NCBI GenBank assembly: GCA_963662605.1
Contig: OY759785.1
Coordinates: forward strand, 1,364,001-1,428,000
Length of the DNA stretch: 64,000 bases
Source of the DNA: G963662605 sp963662605
Lineage (GTDB): Bacteria > Bacteroidota > Ignavibacteria > Ignavibacteriales > Ignavibacteriaceae
Direction: 5' to 3'
Made by a program: the position numbers and the translations under genes. How positions within the stretch are numbered: position 1 is the stretch's first letter; every line of letters begins with the position of its first letter. The notes beneath the pieces are model-generated. The model saw only the letters and a list, made by a program, of their open reading frames with translations, did not search any database and was not told the DNA's origin. This document shows positions 35,788-44,574 of this stretch, in pieces.

Positions 35788-37359
35788 CTACTTCACGAAC
35801 GGATTGAGTATCTGAAACGCGGTTTTATATTCCCACTTCCGCCTGACGATTATTCTGCCCAGAATAGCCGGCGGGCGCTGTATACCGATATGGTAATACT
35901 CATTAATGCCTACCACACTGAAATCCAGCGGGTCAATATACCCATCTCCGTTCGCGTCCTCCGAAACATAACCGCTCACGTAGTTATCCGAGGCGGATAC
36001 AGTAAGAGTTTCATCTAATTGATTGACTACACCGTCCTGATTAATATCTCCGGCATAAATAGTCCACCTGCTGTTATGCTGCACCATATTATTTCCGTAC
36101 GCAGTAGAACGACTCGCGGAAAAGTCAATTGATAGCGTTGCACCCCTGCTTACAGCGTACACTGATGCACTCCATGTTTCTATGTGGTTGCGATGATTAA
36201 CAACTATATAATACGAACCGTTCGGAGTATTAAGGAAAGATGCCGTTCCATGTCCCGAGCTGTCGAGAAATACCGGAGAATAATCTACAATACTGTCCGG
36301 ATTTGCCGCCGGCCGCAAAGAAACATACACGATATCGGGCACCATAAGCCCCGTGTACTCATTATAAAATGCCTCCAGAAGCGCTGTAATATCAACATAA
36401 GCCACTGTATCAATAATGCTGAACAGTGAATCCGAAGCGTCATAGTAACAGCTGTCTTCTGCGTCATATACGCGAAATGCACAGTTCGTGGATAATAATT
36501 GTGGTACAGTCCACTGGAATTTACCGGCGTCAGCCGGAGTTGAGGTGCTGACTGTTTGCCAGACAGTTCCATTGTCGGTAGTGTATTGTATCTTGACATT
36601 ATTCACCATATTGCTCACCCAGGTAATGTTCCGTTTTTGCTTCGCGAGGAATTTTTCTCCCCCGTTCGGTGAGGTAAGATGAATGAACTTTACGGTGTCC
36701 GTGTAATCTCGAAGCGCCTGTATCTCGGCTTCGCTCAATGCCCGGTTGTAAAGTCGTATTTCATCAAGGGCGCCGCCGAAGAATTTGTTCATATAACTGC
36801 ATTTCCCCAGATACATGTTTTGCCGGTTCCAGCTGAGCCCGCCCGTACAACCTGCACTACCGAAAAGCCAGCCGTTGTTGTAAACTTTTATAGAGTCCCC
36901 GTCCCAGGAAGCGGCTATATGATTCCACCCCATCTGGCAGAATGTCGTATCGTAGTAGAAAGAATATTTCTTTTCGCCCAGAGTGACATGGAGTGTATCA
37001 TATTCCATGTAAAGCTCAATATCCGCCGCGGCGCAGTTGTAATGTCCTTTGGAAAGTATATATGCCGGAAAGCTGTATGGATTTACCCATGCGGTAATGG
37101 TAAGAGCTGTGATTTGCGTGTCCAGAGTCGCCGGCTCAATTGAAATGTAACTGCCGACCCCGGTAAAATGGCACGCGAGATTTGGGATGTAGGTATGATC
37201 ATATATCGGATCTGTTCCATAACAAGTCCCTTTGTTGCCGTGCCCGCTTTCGTCTTCCGCAGTTCCGTTTAACGGATACCAGGCTATCAACCCCTCGGTC
37301 GGAACCTGAGCAATGCCAAAGCCGTACAATAACGTCAATAAGATTATAATTTTTCTCAT
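35788..37359 (-). CDS. Secreted LamG-domain protein with dockerin-like repeats
   Basis: 523 aa, first gene of the three-gene operon. Signal peptide (..LYGFGIAQ). A LamG/concanavalin-like domain (about 22-220) opens with GLIAWYPLNGTAEDESGHGN and ends at DEIRLYNRALSEAEI, the classic LamGL ending. A Kre9/Knh-like beta domain follows (about 228-315, SPNGGEKF...ITWVS), then a carboxypeptidase-regulatory-like beta domain, and near the C-terminus a pair of Ca-binding loops GDINQDGVVNQLDE and DANGDGYIDPLDF, as in type I dockerins. It ends ..FQILNPFVK without a T9SS tail. Probably a cell-surface carbohydrate- or protein-binding factor. Confidence 0.8.
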   Translation of the reverse strand: MRKIIILLTLLYGFGIAQVPTEGLIAWYPLNGTAEDESGHGNKGTCYGTDPIYDHTYIPNLACHFTGVGSYISIEPATLDTQITALTITAWVNPYSFPAYILSKGHYNCAAADIELYMEYDTLHVTLGEKKYSFYYDTTFCQMGWNHIAASWDGDSIKVYNNGWLFGSAGCTGGLSWNRQNMYLGKCSYMNKFFGGALDEIRLYNRALSEAEIQALRDYTDTVKFIHLTSPNGGEKFLAKQKRNITWVSNMVNNVKIQYTTDNGTVWQTVSTSTPADAGKFQWTVPQLLSTNCAFRVYDAEDSCYYDASDSLFSIIDTVAYVDITALLEAFYNEYTGLMVPDIVYVSLRPAANPDSIVDYSPVFLDSSGHGTASFLNTPNGSYYIVVNHRNHIETWSASVYAVSRGATLSIDFSASRSTAYGNNMVQHNSRWTIYAGDINQDGVVNQLDETLTVSASDNYVSGYVSEDANGDGYIDPLDFSVVGINEYYHIGIQRPPAILGRIIVRRKWEYKTAFQILNPFVK

Positions 37360-37686
37360 GTCACCCTTTATTCATGAGTTCAGAAAAACGTAATGTTGCT
37401 GAAAAAAACAGTGGTCGGCTTGATGTGATTTGATGTAATGGGGTTTTTACCCCAACTTTTATCCGTAAACTAACAACGCTGTATTATTTTGTGGAAATAA
37501 TATTTTTCAGATAATGGTATTTACTTAATTATCAATTATAGAGCAAGACAATTATTAAATAATTTTTACAAAATTTAGATTTTGAACCCCAATACTTTAT
37601 TAATTCGGAAAATATTCATGAGCAACCGCCAATAAAAAACCCCTGAGATTCAGGGGTTTTTTATTAAGTAAAATTTCAGATGCTGA
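37360..37686 (-). other. Intergenic region: LamG-operon leader and TPR-gene terminator
   Basis: 327 bp. It holds the upstream region of the LamG operon, including a small hairpin GGGGTTTTTACCCC (37440-37453) and a short direct repeat of TGATGT (37421-37436), then AT-rich sequence, then the TPR-gene terminator at 37631-37665. No gene seen. Confidence 0.5.
37631..37665 (-). terminator. Intrinsic terminator of the TPR gene
   Basis: A perfect 16-bp inverted repeat centred on a GAT loop, with core ACCCCTGA / TCAGGGGT and A/T runs on both sides. It lies 22 bp beyond the TPR gene stop. Confidence 0.88.
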
Positions 37687-38847
37687 TTATTTCTTTTTCG
37701 CGTCTTTCGGAGCGTTCATAGCATCAATTTCAGACTGCGCGAATTTTTTGAAACTGTCATCGGTCAAAGCGAGTTTGAACTGTTCCATAGCTTTTTTGCT
37801 ATCGCCTTTTGACTGGAACATTTTTGCTTTGTAGTAAGCTACTGAACCCGGTGTAACGGTTCTTTTAGCAAGTGTGGAATCCAATGAAGCGTCAAATGAT
37901 TGCAGAGCGAGATCCCATTGCTTTTTTTCTGCATAGGCACGGCCAAGACTCAATAGTGCTCTGTCATTCTTTGCAATTTCAAGAGACTTATTGATGCTCT
38001 CGATTGCAGCATCCCATTTTTTCTCTGAGAAAGCGGTCATACCAAGCATGAAGTGAGCAATTCTCAAAGCCTCTTTAATTCCGTTTTTCTTATTCTCATC
38101 GGCAGTGTTGTCAATTGCTTTCTGATAGTATGGGATTGCTGATTTGTAATCTTTTGCTTCGCGGTAGATGTTTGCAAGAGCTACATAAGCCATCGCATAA
38201 GCAGGATCCATCTGCGTTACCGTCAAGAATTCCTTTTTTGCTTCTTCGGGCTTTTGCATTTTTGTATAAGTAACGCCTTTGTAGTAATATGCTTTGATGT
38301 CTTTTTTCAAAGTAAGCGACTTATCGAAGTTTTGAATAGCTTCGTCAAATTTTCCTGCATTAATAAGATCTACACCGGCGTTGAGATAACTGACCGCAAT
38401 TGCATTTTCTGCTTCAGCAATCATCATTTCGGCATCGGTCTTTTTCTGGGCATCCTGAGTGTTAGCCATGAGCTCTTTATTCAGCGCAATGACTTTTTCG
38501 TATTGTTTTTGAGTTGAATAAATTGCTGACAGCTGGAGATATGCTGCGTCAAAGCTTTTATTCAGGGCTATGCATTCCTGTAACTGAGCAATAGCGTTGT
38601 TTTCATCTTCGAGCTTTTTATAGATCTGCGCTTTCAGAAATGAGAGGCGGTAGTCCTTTCCGATTGCAATAGCGCTGTCAACATTTGCCAAAGCATCTTT
38701 CAGATTTCCATCTTTCATTAAGCCAACGCTTGTATTGTAAAAAATGGCCGCGTTGTTATCTAATTTGGTTGTATCCTGCTGCTGGGCGAACATGACAAGG
38801 GGAGAGACCAGCATCAGTAAAAGAAATGAGAAAAATTGTTTTTTCAT
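37687..38847 (-). CDS. Secreted/periplasmic TPR-repeat protein
   Basis: 386 aa, signal peptide (..SPLVMFAQ). Consecutive tetratricopeptide repeats cover almost all of the rest (e.g. AIAQLQECIALNKSFDAAYL, KFDEAIQNFDKSLTLKKDIKA), about nine units. The C-terminus ends in a Lys-rich tail APKDAKKK. Likely a periplasmic scaffold for protein complexes; no partner is evident next door. Start supported by AAAGGAAACGT before the ATG. Stand-alone transcription unit with a strong terminator. Confidence 0.9.
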   Translation of the reverse strand: MKKQFFSFLLLMLVSPLVMFAQQQDTTKLDNNAAIFYNTSVGLMKDGNLKDALANVDSAIAIGKDYRLSFLKAQIYKKLEDENNAIAQLQECIALNKSFDAAYLQLSAIYSTQKQYEKVIALNKELMANTQDAQKKTDAEMMIAEAENAIAVSYLNAGVDLINAGKFDEAIQNFDKSLTLKKDIKAYYYKGVTYTKMQKPEEAKKEFLTVTQMDPAYAMAYVALANIYREAKDYKSAIPYYQKAIDNTADENKKNGIKEALRIAHFMLGMTAFSEKKWDAAIESINKSLEIAKNDRALLSLGRAYAEKKQWDLALQSFDASLDSTLAKRTVTPGSVAYYKAKMFQSKGDSKKAMEQFKLALTDDSFKKFAQSEIDAMNAPKDAKKK

Positions 38848-39193
38848 ACGTTTCCTTTAATTATTGATTCATGAATTACTTAATTAAAAACTATCCTGAT
38901 AGCAAAAGAATATCCACGCGGTTCCGTAACCGAGCCGCTGAATATCCAATAGTTATTGAAAATTTTACCTTACAATCTATTCAAAAAAGTGAGAAATGCA
39001 ATATGGTGAAGAAAAATCTGCCCTTGGAAAAAGCCGTAAAAGTGAAGTATTAACCGCTCATTTGAAGCCGGGAAGGTATAATTCGTATGCTTCACTAATT
39101 ACACTACAGAAAGTCATTCCGGCTCATGGTCAAAATAGGGCGATCAGAATCCAGCCCAAATTGGCTGGCACTTTATTTAAGTCAACTAGTTAT
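38848..39193. other. Non-coding stretch upstream of the TPR gene
   Basis: No convincing gene. Short open frames here (about 60-95 codons) lack ribosome-binding sites and family-like features, and one runs into the palindromic repeat that follows. It presumably holds the TPR gene promoter. Confidence 0.45.
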
Positions 39194-39367
39194 GTACTTT
39201 TCTTGACGCAAGAAAAGTACCAAAAGAACAGGTGCTGCAACAAAATCACGAAAAATTCACTGCGCTTCGCTATGAGGAAATAACTCCCTCGCTGCGCTCG
39301 GTCAAACAAATTTCCTCATGCCGCTTCGCTCCGTTCATTTTTTATTACGTGATTTTGTTGAGGCACC
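39194..39367. repeat. REP/MITE-like palindromic element
   Basis: Two nested structures. First, a short hairpin GTACTTTTCTT-GACGC-AAGAAAAGTAC (39194-39220). Second, an imperfect 137-bp palindrome (39231-39367) whose ends GGTGCTGCAACAAAATCACG and CGTGATTTTGTTGAGGCACC pair with two mismatches; further in, ATGAGGAAAT (39272-39281) pairs with ATTTCCTCAT (39310-39319). The loop contains CTCGCTGCGCTCGGTCAAAC-type sequence that I recognise from dispersed repeats in Bacteroidota genomes. No coding capacity. Copy number elsewhere cannot be seen from one window. Confidence 0.7.
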
Positions 39368-39470
39368 GATGCCCAAAAGATAGCATCTGATTCTATTTGG
39401 TTACTGGGCAAGGATTTCGATTTAGTATAACTGCCATAAAGATCACCACAAACGCATTACTGACTTTTAA

Positions 39471-40217
39471 TTATGATTTCTGCTGCCACTGTATTGTAGA
39501 AATGAATGACTGCTGCTGCGATGAGGTGTGCACGCCTTCTATGGTCAGTCCGGCAGCTGCTCCCGCGGATGCAGTATATACGTGAATAGTGTCGCCTTCA
39601 AAACTTTCCGATGAAAAACGTATGGTCGCTTCCCGGATACGTTCCGAACGGAATTTCTCCAGAGGAAAGCAATCAAGCAGAAGTTCGACGTACTTCGTGT
39701 TGTTCACATGGCCGTTTATATCTATATCCGTATAACGGATGATTTTAGAATACGCGAGTTCTTTGTCGTCGCTAATCGCTATCTTTTCAGGATAGGCATC
39801 TATAGCGCTCATTTGGGGCTGATAGGAAATATTCTCCGGCAATTCGTTTAGACTGGTGATCTTTTTTGTGCGCGGATTGATGAGGAGCCAAGCGGTAGTT
39901 GCCAGCGCGATGGTATTGTCCTGCGCATCGGTAATACGAAAATCCCTGATAGAGAATAATTTGTATTTGGTTTTCGGCCATGTGGTGATGCGAATCTTTT
40001 CGCCGAATATGGCGGTCTTCTCCAACCGGATGCTTGCCCATGATAATACCCAGGCGAGGTCGTTCTTTTTCAGGTCTTCAAATCCTAATCCCATGCTTTC
40101 GGCATGAGAGGATGCGGCTTCCTGCATAATGTTGAAGACCGCGTTTAATTTTAATTCATTCTGAAAATCAATTTCGTACGCCCGGATAAACCGTTCTTCG
40201 GTATAAATGCTATTCAT
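39471..40217 (-). CDS. Acyl-ACP thioesterase
   Basis: 248 aa, double hot-dog thioesterase of the FatA/FatB-like bacterial family, which releases free fatty acids from acyl-ACP in the cytosol. Seen: N-terminal hot dog with FNIMQEAASSHAESMGLGF, then WVLSWASIRLEK and RDFRITDA; second hot dog with YTDIDINGHVNNTKYVELLLD, where Asn/His of the GHVNN stretch match the catalytic region. Length is typical. It lies at the 3' end of a run of minus-strand genes, 26 bp after the SIMPL gene, and borders a palindromic repeat downstream. Confidence 0.9.
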   Translation of the reverse strand: MNSIYTEERFIRAYEIDFQNELKLNAVFNIMQEAASSHAESMGLGFEDLKKNDLAWVLSWASIRLEKTAIFGEKIRITTWPKTKYKLFSIRDFRITDAQDNTIALATTAWLLINPRTKKITSLNELPENISYQPQMSAIDAYPEKIAISDDKELAYSKIIRYTDIDINGHVNNTKYVELLLDCFPLEKFRSERIREATIRFSSESFEGDTIHVYTASAGAAAGLTIEGVHTSSQQQSFISTIQWQQKS

Positions 40218-40243
40218 GTATTTAAAAAGGTTTCCTTTACCGG

Positions 40244-40984
40244 CTAACGGATGTTAAACTGCAATCTTGCCGTGACTGATGCCGTTTTATTTTTTGATGT
40301 CGTGTTGAATGCTCCACCTGCGCTGAATTCTTCGGAGGAATTTTGTCCCGTTATCTGGAACACACCCATATTGGCGCTGCACAAATCGCCAAGTGAGTTA
40401 CCCGCATTTTCGGCAATCTGCTTGGCTCTATTGCGGGCGTCAGCCGTGGCGTTGGCAATCATCTCGATTTTTAACTCGGCAAGTTTCGTGTAAAGATACG
40501 TCGGCTCCTGCGAAGTCAATTCAATGTCGAGGTCAATGAGTTCTGTTATGGAGCGGGAAACTTCTTCAATCTTCCCGACTTCCTTGGACTCAATTGAAAC
40601 GGTCTGTCTCAATTGATAGCCGTCAAACACCGTTCTTGTTTCGTCTTTCTCTTTAATAGTTTTAAACTCTTTTTGGATGTCTATGGAAGAAACGACAATT
40701 TCTTTATCATTGACTCCTTTTTTACGCAGATAGTCCCGAATAATATCGCTATCCCTCTTTAACAGTTTATAGCTGTCCTTAATGGAGGCTGATCTTCTTG
40801 AGTAGGAACACTGCCAGCTGATGAGGTCGGATGTAAAGTTTTTTGTAGCCATGCCGGTAACGTTAATGGTGTTTTCCGTTTTTAAATGCGAAACTTTCCA
40901 CGCGTGTCCCAATATGGCGACAGCTATTATTAGCGTGAATGAAATAATAATTGTGTTGATATGTTCCTTCAAAACTGTCCTCAT
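40244..40984 (-). CDS. SIMPL domain-containing protein (DUF541)
   Basis: 246 aa. One N-terminal membrane segment (about 10-28) anchors a periplasmic SIMPL/DUF541 domain: INVTGMATKNFTSDLISWQCSYS, LRKKGVNDKEIVVSSIDI, GYQLRQTVSIESKEVGKI, and ATADARNRAKQIAENAGNSLGDL. The role of SIMPL proteins is poorly known (oxidative-stress and membrane-associated functions have been reported for members). It starts 66 bp after the BtpA gene and ends 26 bp before the thioesterase gene, so an operon is possible but no functional link is obvious. Confidence 0.88.
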   Translation of the reverse strand: MRTVLKEHINTIIISFTLIIAVAILGHAWKVSHLKTENTINVTGMATKNFTSDLISWQCSYSRRSASIKDSYKLLKRDSDIIRDYLRKKGVNDKEIVVSSIDIQKEFKTIKEKDETRTVFDGYQLRQTVSIESKEVGKIEEVSRSITELIDLDIELTSQEPTYLYTKLAELKIEMIANATADARNRAKQIAENAGNSLGDLCSANMGVFQITGQNSSEEFSAGGAFNTTSKNKTASVTARLQFNIR

Positions 40985-41050
40985 ATTGATAAAGTTTCTT
41001 ATAATAGTTTTACATGCACGAGTAATTACTGCCTATACAAATTGAATTTC

Positions 41051-41845
41051 CTACCGTAATGCATTTACCTTTTTCATAAATTTTTTGATTTTCTCAAAAT
41101 CTAATGGTGATACCCAATTGCCGTTGGTCTTGAAATAAGAACCGACGATCAGAGCATCGCACAATTTCAGATAGTCCGGAAGATTGTCGAAAGTGATTCC
41201 TGATCCGGCAAGAACGGGAATTTTTACTTTCTTTTTTACATCACTGATTTCTTCGAGTGAGGGTTCCTTGCCGGTGCTTGAACCGGTAATGATAACGCCG
41301 TCGCTGAGGAAATATTCTGCGGCTTTTGCCGTGTCTACAATATCAACATCAGAGGTAATCGCGTGTGAACTATGCTTCTTTTTTATATCGGTGAATACAA
41401 GAACGTTTTCGGCCTGAATCTGTTTCCGGTAGCGAAGTATCTCGCCTGCGTCCGAATTAAAAGTGCCCTCATCCGCAACGTGAGCGAAGACAAATCCTTC
41501 AGCGCGGATAAAATCGGCTCCGGCTGCTAATGCGGCCGCCAATGCTTCTTTGTTGGCGCCTGCGAGTATCTGAATGCCGACCGGCAATCCTGAAACATTC
41601 TTCACTTCATACAGGATAATACTCATCATCGCCTGAATCTCAGGGCCGACGTGTCTGTTGAGATAGGGTATATCGTGCATGTTTTCAATCATCAGCACAT
41701 CAATACCGGCGCGTTTGTACACAAGAGCTTCCTCTTTTGCCTTTTCTATAACTGCTTTGATGTTCCCTTTATATTTCGGCGTGCCGGGAAGTGCCTGCAC
41801 GTGAATCATGCCAATAATAGGTTTATTGATGTTAAATAATTTCAT
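41051..41845 (-). CDS. BtpA/SgcQ family TIM-barrel protein
   Basis: 264 aa. Begins with KPIIGMIHVQALPGTPKY, the hallmark of BtpA/SgcQ proteins, then AGIDVLMIENMHDIPY, GADFIRAEGFVFAHVADEG, and a phosphate-binding-like GSGITFDNL...DALIVGSYFK at the C-terminus. BtpA is needed for photosystem I stability in cyanobacteria; SgcQ homologues occur in sugar operons. In non-phototrophs the substrate is unknown. It lies 105 bp downstream of the synthetase gene on the same strand. Confidence 0.9.
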   Translation of the reverse strand: MKLFNINKPIIGMIHVQALPGTPKYKGNIKAVIEKAKEEALVYKRAGIDVLMIENMHDIPYLNRHVGPEIQAMMSIILYEVKNVSGLPVGIQILAGANKEALAAALAAGADFIRAEGFVFAHVADEGTFNSDAGEILRYRKQIQAENVLVFTDIKKKHSSHAITSDVDIVDTAKAAEYFLSDGVIITGSSTGKEPSLEEISDVKKKVKIPVLAGSGITFDNLPDYLKLCDALIVGSYFKTNGNWVSPLDFEKIKKFMKKVNALR

Positions 41846-41950
41846 TTCAGACCTTGATGATAATTTGATATTTATAACTGATTAAAATAACGCTTTGCAT
41901 TCAATCGGCAATAAAAGCAATTTCTCGCCAAATTGAAAGAATCTTAACGG

Positions 41951-44536
41951 TTACACTGTTTTTAAATACTGTTCGAATTTGCTTACTAAATCATGCACAT
42001 ATGGCAGTTCAAGAAAATTATTATGATCGCCCTCTACAATCACCTCGGAGTACTTGCCGGTGATAAATTTCTTTGGGCCAATTTTGCGTTCAACGGGAGG
42101 ACGGTACCGGTCTATTGCAATAAAATTCACGGCATCAATTTCAAGAGGTTTGGCTCTATAGGCGGCAAATGCTTCACTTTGGGCTTTCCTCAGGGCAACC
42201 GGCCAGCCGGTTGAAACGATTTTTGCCCGCTCAATTTCCTTGACGGTTTTTTTACGAACCATTATATTAAAACGACGTACAATGCTTTTGTAGATTTTTG
42301 TGATCATTCTTAATTTGTACACGGATAAAAAGTATAACCATTTCTCGCACGCATAAAATATTTCCAGAAGTCTTCTTTTAAGTTTCGACTTGGTTTTGAA
42401 GAAATTAGAATCGTCTTCCAGTTCTTCAAGGTCAAGGAAGAACAGTGGAATGTTTACATGCATCTCATCTTTTATAATACGAGCCATCTCAAAGGCGATT
42501 ACTCCGCCTAATGACCAGCCGCCTAAGAGGAACGGCGAACCATTCATTGTTTTCAATACGTCGGCAAGATACAACCGGGCAATCTCTTCAATGCTATGGA
42601 TATGTCCGGAGGATTCGGAAAAATAGAGCGGCTCAAATCCGTAAACCGGATATTCTTGAAGTATGTTATCCGTGAAATCATACAATCTATGAATCGTATC
42701 GAATGGCGGCACGATGACGATGGGCGTCTTAGTGCCTTCTTTTCTAATGGGCAGCAGCAGCGATAAGGAACCGTCGGTATGTAAGAGTTCTTTGTACTTG
42801 CTTAACCGGATTGTCAACACGGCGGGAGTAGGTGACTCGAAAATAAACCGGAGTGGAATTTCAACCTCAAATACGGCTCTGACTTTCTGCATTATCTGGA
42901 ATGCAATAAATGAATGTCCGCCAAGCTCATAGAAATTGGCAGTTTGTGAGAGCGGATGAATATGAAAAACGGATTCCCATATCTCAACCATTTTTTCAAC
43001 ATCGCTTGATGCCGTAATAATTTCGGACTGATTTTTTTCAAGCCACGACTTAAGAAGTGCGGCTTTATCAATTTTCCCGTTGTGCGTCATCGGGAATGCA
43101 GAAACCTGTTCCAAAGCAGGCGGGACCATATATGAAGGTAATCTTTCCTGAAGGTAGCGGCGTAAAGAAGCCGTTTGTATTTCGGCATGTTGTTCGGCTT
43201 TGAAAAATGATACCAGCTCTTTATCACCGGCTTCATCTTCCGTAAAGGATACAAAAGCCTCTGTAATTCCTGCATACGATAAGATATGCTTCTCAATTTC
43301 TGCAAGCTCAATTCTATACCCGCGGATTTTTACCATGGTATCGGTTCTGCCGATATACACGATATTGCCGTCCGGTAATTCGCGTACAATGTCGCCCGTT
43401 TTGTACAGCATATCTTCTCCATCTGTACACGGATTTGGAATGAATACTTCTGCAGTCAAATCAGGCCGGTTGACATACCCTAAAGCTATTCCGGTTCCTC
43501 CGAGGTACAATTCACCGCTTTCACCTTGTTGCACGGGCTTTTTTTCACTATTAAGAATCAATGCGGTCGTGCCTTTTATAACCTTCCCGATGGGGACTAA
43601 TTCTTCAGGCACATAATTATCTGCAATTTCAAAAGTCGTAGAGAAAACCGTGTTCTCAGTCGGCCCATATGCGTTTATTAAATGCTGTGGCTTTCCGTGC
43701 TCCAACACTTTGTTGACAAAAAATGCGTTTGCCTTTTCGCCGCCGAATAAGACATACTTTACGCTGCCGAACATATCGGGTTTTTCATTGACAAGATGAT
43801 TAAAAAGCGCGGTAGTAATAAACATCGTGGTTATACCATTGTCCACGATACACTGATGCAATGCCTTCGTATCTAATAATGTATCCGGCTCAATAAGTGT
43901 TAACCGTGCGCCATTGAGCAGGGCAGACCAAATTTCAAATGTAGAAGCATCGAAAGAAACATTGGAAAAATGGGAAAAATTGTCGGTTGGGAGAATCTCA
44001 ATATAACCGGATTCATTGGTGAGCCGGGTTATCGCCTGATGAGTAATGATTGAACCTTTCGGCGTACCGGTTGAACCGGAAGTATACATCACGTATACAG
44101 CATCGGTTTTATTTATTTGAAGTGTAAGATTTCCCGCATCTTCTTTCTCCAATTTACTGTGTATCTCATCAATATAAACCGATGTCATCTGATAGCCGGT
44201 CAATAAATCCCGGTGTTCGTTTTTGGATAAGAGAAGTGATACTCCCGAGTTTTGCAGCATAAAGCTTATTCTCTGCTTCGGATAGGATACATCTATCGGG
44301 ACATATACAGCACCTAATTTTAGTACTGCTGTTATGGCAATAATAAATTCCGGTGACCTTGGCAGGCATATTCCGATGTAATCACCTTTCCTAATTCCTG
44401 CTTTTGCCAGAAAATGTGCAAGCCGGTTAGCTGATTCATTGACTTCTTTATACGTCAATGAACCATCTTTGCCGACTATCGCGATTGAATTTGCATACGC
44501 CGACGCTTTTTCTTCAAATAATGTTACAATATTCAT
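41951..44536 (-). CDS. Stand-alone nonribosomal synthetase module: adenylation, PCP, thioesterase
   Basis: 861 aa A-PCP-TE protein with no condensation domain. Adenylation domain (about 1-500): YTSGSTGTPKG (A3), FDASTFEIW (A4), NAYGPTENT (A5), GELYLGGTGIALGY, YKTGD, and the catalytic Lys in NGKIDK (488). Carrier domain with GGHS (phosphopantetheine Ser542). Type I thioesterase with GWSLGG (Ser675) and a late His in GDHNN (about 841). Asp196 takes the place of the amino-group-binding Asp235 of GrsA, so an alpha-amino acid is expected. A hand-read specificity code is D-A-F-F-L-G-A-V-F-K, hydrophobic and Ile-like. The PPTase gene lies 38 bp upstream. The product is unknown. Confidence 0.9.
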   Translation of the reverse strand: MNIVTLFEEKASAYANSIAIVGKDGSLTYKEVNESANRLAHFLAKAGIRKGDYIGICLPRSPEFIIAITAVLKLGAVYVPIDVSYPKQRISFMLQNSGVSLLLSKNEHRDLLTGYQMTSVYIDEIHSKLEKEDAGNLTLQINKTDAVYVMYTSGSTGTPKGSIITHQAITRLTNESGYIEILPTDNFSHFSNVSFDASTFEIWSALLNGARLTLIEPDTLLDTKALHQCIVDNGITTMFITTALFNHLVNEKPDMFGSVKYVLFGGEKANAFFVNKVLEHGKPQHLINAYGPTENTVFSTTFEIADNYVPEELVPIGKVIKGTTALILNSEKKPVQQGESGELYLGGTGIALGYVNRPDLTAEVFIPNPCTDGEDMLYKTGDIVRELPDGNIVYIGRTDTMVKIRGYRIELAEIEKHILSYAGITEAFVSFTEDEAGDKELVSFFKAEQHAEIQTASLRRYLQERLPSYMVPPALEQVSAFPMTHNGKIDKAALLKSWLEKNQSEIITASSDVEKMVEIWESVFHIHPLSQTANFYELGGHSFIAFQIMQKVRAVFEVEIPLRFIFESPTPAVLTIRLSKYKELLHTDGSLSLLLPIRKEGTKTPIVIVPPFDTIHRLYDFTDNILQEYPVYGFEPLYFSESSGHIHSIEEIARLYLADVLKTMNGSPFLLGGWSLGGVIAFEMARIIKDEMHVNIPLFFLDLEELEDDSNFFKTKSKLKRRLLEIFYACEKWLYFLSVYKLRMITKIYKSIVRRFNIMVRKKTVKEIERAKIVSTGWPVALRKAQSEAFAAYRAKPLEIDAVNFIAIDRYRPPVERKIGPKKFITGKYSEVIVEGDHNNFLELPYVHDLVSKFEQYLKTV

Positions 44537-44574
44537 AGCAGTAAGAATTATCCGGTATAATTGAAGTTGATGCT

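Noticed and set aside
38871..39283. Two short plus-strand open frames (about 60 and 95 codons)
   Set aside because: They overlap each other, lack Shine-Dalgarno sequences and recognisable features, and the second runs into the palindromic repeat.
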